In this document: positions 59,693 to 64,000 of the stretch, in pieces | Layout: every line of letters starts with the position of its first letter | Numbering within the stretch: position 1 is the stretch's first letter | Source of the DNA: Antilocapra americana | Lineage: Eukaryota; Chordata; Mammalia; Artiodactyla; Antilocapridae | Assembly (NCBI GenBank): GCA_007570785.1 | Contig: ML661382.1 | Span: 1,456,421 to 1,520,420, forward strand | Length of the DNA stretch: 64,000 nucleotides | Reading direction: 5' to 3' | Notes under the pieces: generated by a model | What the model saw: only the letters and a program-made list of their open reading frames with translations | Database searches by the model: none | What the model was told of the DNA's origin: nothing | Made by a program: the position numbers and the translations under genes

Positions 59693-60890
59693 CACTGTAC
59701 AAGCACCCCGAAGCCTCTCTCCGCTTTGAATCCTGCTCCATGCATTGGGTGTATATTTATTCTGAATGGGAGAAGTTATATTGTTAAAAGTGTAAAAGAA
59801 TAATTGTGTTATGAAGCTGCCTTATTTTTTTTTTTCTTTTTGTAAGTTACTATTTTCATGTGAATATTTATGTAGATAAAATTTGCCTCCTGGTAACCCT
59901 GTAATGGATGGGGCCCAGAAATGAAATATTTGAAAACAAGCAAAAAGGTCAAGATGCAAATGTGTATTAAAAAAAAAAAAGCCTCTAAATAGGGTTTCTG
60001 CGCGGTGCAGGGTTGTAAACCTGCTTTATCTTTTAGGATTATTCCTAAATGCATCTTCTTTATAAACTTGACTTGCTGTCTCAGCAAGATAAATTATATT
60101 AAAAAAAAAAATAAGAATCCTGCAGTGTTTAGGAACTCTTTTTTTTGTAAATCACAGACACCTCAATTAGTGAGAACCCACGGGAGGGCACTTCTGATTG
60201 CTTTTTCCATTGTTTTTAATGTTGTGTGATTTTAGCTGAAGAGAGGGAACCTCATCTAGGTAATGTTTGCACATGATACAGCAAAAGGAGTTCATTGCAA
60301 TACTGTCTTTGAATACTGTTTCAGTACTGGGTGTTTAAAGGGCAAATAGCTGCTAGAATTCAGGGGAAATGTCAGAACATTGGGGTTTTTAAGAGTCCTG
60401 GTTCATAACTTCCTATCCAACCTGACCACTAATAACTCCTGTGCTCCCTGGGACCCAGGCTGTCAGCAAAGGGAGACTCCCTGGTGGCATCGTGAATTAC
60501 AGTTTGTTTATCTGCATTTTTTGCTATTTATTTAAAATGGTCAATCAACTTCCCACAAACTGAGGAATGAATTCCACGAGCCTATTCTGAAAATGAGGAC
60601 CTAAAAGAAACACTCGCTCGTCCTTTAAAGGAGTTCACCAGCACACTTGTTAACAAGTCCCGTTTGCTCGTCTTTTTTTGTGCGTAATGAAGTCAACTGA
60701 CCAAGTGACCATGAAGAGGGGCTGTCTGGGGCTCCTGATTTTTAGCTGCTGTTCCTCTTCAGCTCCGACCATGTTGCTGTGTGATTATCTCAATTGGTTT
60801 TAATTGAGGCAGAAACTGAAGCTCTACCAATGAACTGTTTAAAAACAAGACACACTTTTGTATTAAAATTGCTTGCAGTAACAAATATTT
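59693..60890 (+). other. MACF1: MACF1 3' untranslated region
   Basis: AT-rich sequence after the stop, with several A and T runs (59,827-59,839; 59,969-59,980; 60,100-60,111) and no coding frame. The right edge is set from the ATTAAA at 60,862 and the T-rich stretch after it, so it is approximate. Shorter forms could end after ATTAAA at 59,966 or 60,098, but these lie at A runs and are more likely internal priming sites. Confidence 0.7.
60862..60867 (+). terminator. MACF1: Candidate main poly(A) signal of MACF1 (ATTAAA)
   Basis: ATTAAA followed within about 20-25 bases by a CA-rich cleavage region (gcagtaaca) and then a strong T/GT-rich downstream element at 60,887-60,914. AATAAA copies at 61,242, 61,266 and 61,362 lie in MIR-like or unremarkable sequence and could serve a longer form. 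Confidence 0.6.
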
Positions 60891-62278
60891 TGTTTTTCCT
60901 GCTTTTTTTTTTCTCAACCATTACCTTATCTATAACATATTACTCTGGGGAATGATTGTATTTTAGGTACTACAGTGTATTATTCAAATCCGGATATCTT
61001 GGATAAATTGTGGAGCTCATTAATAATCTTTTTCTTGTATATCTTATTAATTTCATTTAACAAGGGAACAAAGAAATACTCAGACGGCTGTTAATGTAAA
61101 TCTGTAGGGCTATCTACCCCACTTAACATCATTAAATACCCAATATGTAAGAAGATTTCTGTTGTAGAAATCACAGGCCTTAGAGCTTCAGAATACGAGC
61201 CAGTTTCCCACAGTATGCTGAAATTTCTGGTTAAATGGTAGAATAAATAGGATTTCAGGGGTATAAATAAAAGCGGTCATCAAATCTAGCTCCTTTGTTT
61301 TATAGACAGAGAAACAAATGGGAAAGTGGGAAGAAAGTAATTTTCCTAAGATCACATAATGAATAAACAGCAGAAGTGGACCTTGAATCTAGTCTGTGGC
61401 TCCCTACCCAAGCCTGCCAGTTCTTTTCCCTTCAGTCCCTGCTTGGCTTTATAATAGTTAGAACAGCCAAATATTAAGTAACTGACACAGGGATTAGACT
61501 AGGAAATAACTAGAAAACGTGAGAAGTAAGAGGGATTCAACCTCTGCCACCTGCATCCTTGCTCACTGGGTCACCCTCCCCTTGTGATACGGGAATTTGG
61601 TACAAAGGAGCTATTTGAGGCCAAATATCCAAATTAAAAGGAATGTGCAGCCTGACATTCTGAAGCAAGAGCTTGCTTACTCTGTTCTCTGTGGAATCAA
61701 GTTTAACTTGAGGCTGTTGGAACTTTGTTAGGAAAGTGTTTTCACTCAAAATCTGCTTACCCCTCTATAGATTTCCTAGCTACAGAAGCATGCTGGAAGG
61801 AGCTCGATCTCCATTTTCTTAGAATCTGGACCATAGTCGCTTGTTTTTCTTAGCAAGAAAGTCAGGGTTTCCCTCAGTCTTTACAACGAAGTTCAGCTAG
61901 GGTGCACTCTGTAGAAAGAGCATTTCCTTTCAATAAACACCTGTGTGCAAGACCATGTGGGAAATTCATGACAGGAAAGGGGTTAAAACGGCAGATCTGT
62001 GACACAAGTGCTAAACAAGTAATACAGACTTGGTGTCTGCTAGGATAGAGGAGGGCAGGTTCTGGAGCCTTGAAAAACAATGTCTAACGTATTGAGTGCT
62101 TGCTGTGTGCCAGCTCTGTGCTAAGGCTCTGTGTACATTCTTAACATAATTCACATCATAATCCTACCATCATGAGCCTCAGAACAGCCTGAGAGAGGTT
62201 CAGTGACTTGCCCAAGATCACAAAGTTGCCAAGTGGCTGGGGAAGTCCTTGTTTGACACAACTCTGGACATGGAACAA
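60891..62278 (+). other. Sequence downstream of MACF1
   Basis: AT-rich sequence with MIR-like minus-strand pieces at about 61,300-61,440 and 62,085-62,260 ('gacttgcccaagatcacaaa'). No gene seen. Confidence 0.55.
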
Positions 62279-63150
62279 CAGGCTGGTTCCAAATCAGGAA
62301 AGGAGTAGAACAAGGAGTATTGTCACCCTGCTTATTTAATGAAGCACAAGCTGAAATCAAGATTGCCAGGAGAAACATCAATAACCTCAGGCAGATGACC
62401 CTTACGGCAGAAAGCAAAGAAGAACCAAAGAGCCTCTTTAAATTGAAAGAGTGCTTAAAACTCAACATCCAGAAAACTAAGATCATGGCATCTGGTCCCA
62501 TCACTTTATGGCCAATAGGTGGGGAAACAATGGAAACAGTGACAGGTTTTATTTTGGGGGGGCTCCAGAATCACTGCAGATGGTGACCACAGTCATGAAA
62601 TTAAAAGACAGTTGCTCCTTGGAAGAAAAGTTACGACCAACCTAGACAGCATCTTAAAAATCAGAGACATTACTTTGCCAACAAGGGTCCATCTAGTCAA
62701 AGCTATAGTTTTTCCAGTAGTCATGTATGGATGTGAGAGTTGGGCCATAAAGAAGGCTGAGTGCCAAAGAAGTGATGCTTTTGAACTGTGGTGTTGGAGA
62801 AGACTCTTGAGAGTCCCTTGGACTGCAAGGAGATCCAACTAGTCCATCCTCAAGGAAATCAGTCCTGAATATTCAGTGGAAGGACTGATGCTAAAGCTGA
62901 AGCTTCAATACTTTGGCCACCTGATGCAAAGAACTGACTCATTTGAAAAGACCCTGATGCTAGGAAAGGTTGAAGACAGGAGGAGAAGAGGACGACAGAG
63001 TATGAAATGGTTGGATGGCATCACTGACTCAATGGACATGAGTTTGAGTAAACTCCAGGAGTTGGTGATGGACAGGGAGGCCTGGCGTGCTGTGGTCCAT
63101 GGAGTCACAGAGAGTCAGACACGACTGAGCAACTGGACTGAACTGAACTC
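62279..63150 (+). mobile_element. BovB LINE 3' fragment (reverse transcriptase end), internally deleted
   Basis: Typical BovB text: 'atggcatctggtcccatcac', 'gtcatgtatggatgtgagag', 'tttgaactgtggtgttggag', 'ttggccacctgatgcaaag' and the end 'gagcaactggactgaactg'. Compared with the family as I recall it, about 40 bases are missing near 62,338 and more near 62,394 and 62,440. The frame is broken into several pieces (for example 62,612-62,842 and 62,876-63,379). This is the carboxyl end of the RT-bearing ORF; the copy is dead. Confidence 0.92.
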
Positions 63151-64000
63151 CCTTCAAGTTCAGGAGTTCCAGGATCCCACTCAGATCACATGTCCCCACT
63201 TTTTCTGCCCTTCCAGACACTTTGCTGGTCCCTCTGCCAGAGGACAGCCTCCATTCTGCCTTCAAAAAGACTGTTCACTTGTGACCCCTGAGGGCCACTG
63301 GAGGGCAGGGAGCTGGGCAGCTTCATCTCTGGCTCAGGGCACAGTGCAGATCAGCACCTGGTGGTTTATGGGAATGTGAGGCCATGGTTTCAAGAGCACA
63401 GCCATCTCCACTCATCCTAAATGGAAATAATTTCTATTACAAGAATCAGACCAGCACTGGAGCTGCTTGCAGTCTTGCTGGGAGGCCAGTATTTTACAGT
63501 ACACAATGGGAGAATTACAGGCTAGATCCGAGGCCCCCGGTGACGTATGGACTCAAAGAGGAAATGCAGAGGGAAGCCCAGGAACATAGGGACAAGGAAG
63601 AGAGCAGGAGATTTCAGAGACCCTGACTAAGTCTGACAAGGGGACACCCTCAACTCTGTCCCCTCAGCATGCGGAGTCACCAAGACTTGGGGATTCACTC
63701 TAACAGCCCTCCCTTCCATCTCTGTTAGAGGCTCATTGTTGTCTTGACCCCTCGCATCACTGTGCTTGTCTCCAGCTGTAGGTCCTAACTCCATGCTCCG
63801 TCCAATCCGTAGTCCCCTCTACATCCAACCTCTGGTCGAGTCCTGGGCACTTTGAATGGCTAGTCTGAAGCATTCTTACCAGGTTCAGCAGTCTTGTAGA
63901 GATTTACCTGTTGGGTAAAAGGAAGACTAGGCATGGACTTAAGACACCAGCAAGCGACTGGATTTAAGATTTGATACATTTTTAAGTTTGAAGTGATCTT
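63151..64000 (+). other. Unassigned intergenic sequence
   Basis: No gene, exon or repeat that I can name. Confidence 0.5.

Noticed and set aside
62320..63379. A string of plus-strand open frames that look like a small gene.
   Set aside because: They are the broken reverse-transcriptase end of a BovB LINE.
1..64000. The gene could be DST (dystonin), the paralogue with the same domain order.
   Set aside because: The Pro-Glu-Ala exon, the VHHPGSKIK cassette and the tail with GSR repeats ending SPRTPGPKR fit MACF1 as I know it; DST has different tail text.

Overview
The window is mammalian nuclear DNA from a ruminant, most likely a bovid. It carries tRNA-derived Bov-tA/Bov-A2 SINEs, artiodactyl CHR-type SINEs and a 3' piece of a BovB LINE. 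It also holds ancient mammalian repeats (MIR, L2-like, L1 3' ends, Tigger and hAT DNA elements). There is no sign of prokaryotic or viral genes. Repeat and gene names come from recognition by eye, because no search could be run.

Almost the whole window (bases 1 to about 60,890) is the 3' part of one plus-strand gene, MACF1 (microtubule-actin crosslinking factor 1, ACF7), a giant spectraplakin. I place 45 coding exons with GT-AG borders. Reading phase closes across every junction, and the joined protein agrees with the MACF1 carboxyl half as I recall it. Exon numbers here are window numbers only.

Layout: (1) 1-394 is the end of the giant plectin-repeat/low-complexity exon, with a 13-residue Pro-Glu-Ala tandem repeat. 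(2) 6,975-39,110 holds 34 exons encoding about 1,850 residues of spectrin-repeat rod, about 16 recognisable repeats, including a 9-nt microexon at 20,453-20,461. (3) 40,371-42,795 holds two exons with two canonical EF-hands. (4) 43,631-47,831 holds the GAS2-related (GAR) microtubule-binding domain, split by an 18-nt microexon at 44,813-44,830. (5) 48,630-59,692 holds the basic Ser/Arg-rich tail with Gly-Ser-Arg repeats and an EB1-type SKIP motif. Two frame-preserving cassette exons (69 nt at 48,630 and 111 nt at 55,986) lie here. (6) 59,693 to about 60,890 is the 3' UTR. (7) From there to 64,000 is intergenic sequence with MIR-like pieces and a BovB 3' fragment.

The encoded parts act as one machine. 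The rod spans from the amino-terminal actin-binding region (outside the window) to the EF-hands and GAR domain, which grip the microtubule lattice, while the tail adds lattice and plus-end (EB1) contacts. The two cassettes and two microexons are the places where this end of the protein can be altered without loss of frame. I found no wholly new system. The points most worth a second look are the microexons, the cassettes, the fast-changing repeat at the left edge, and an inverted pair of SINEs downstream of one cassette.
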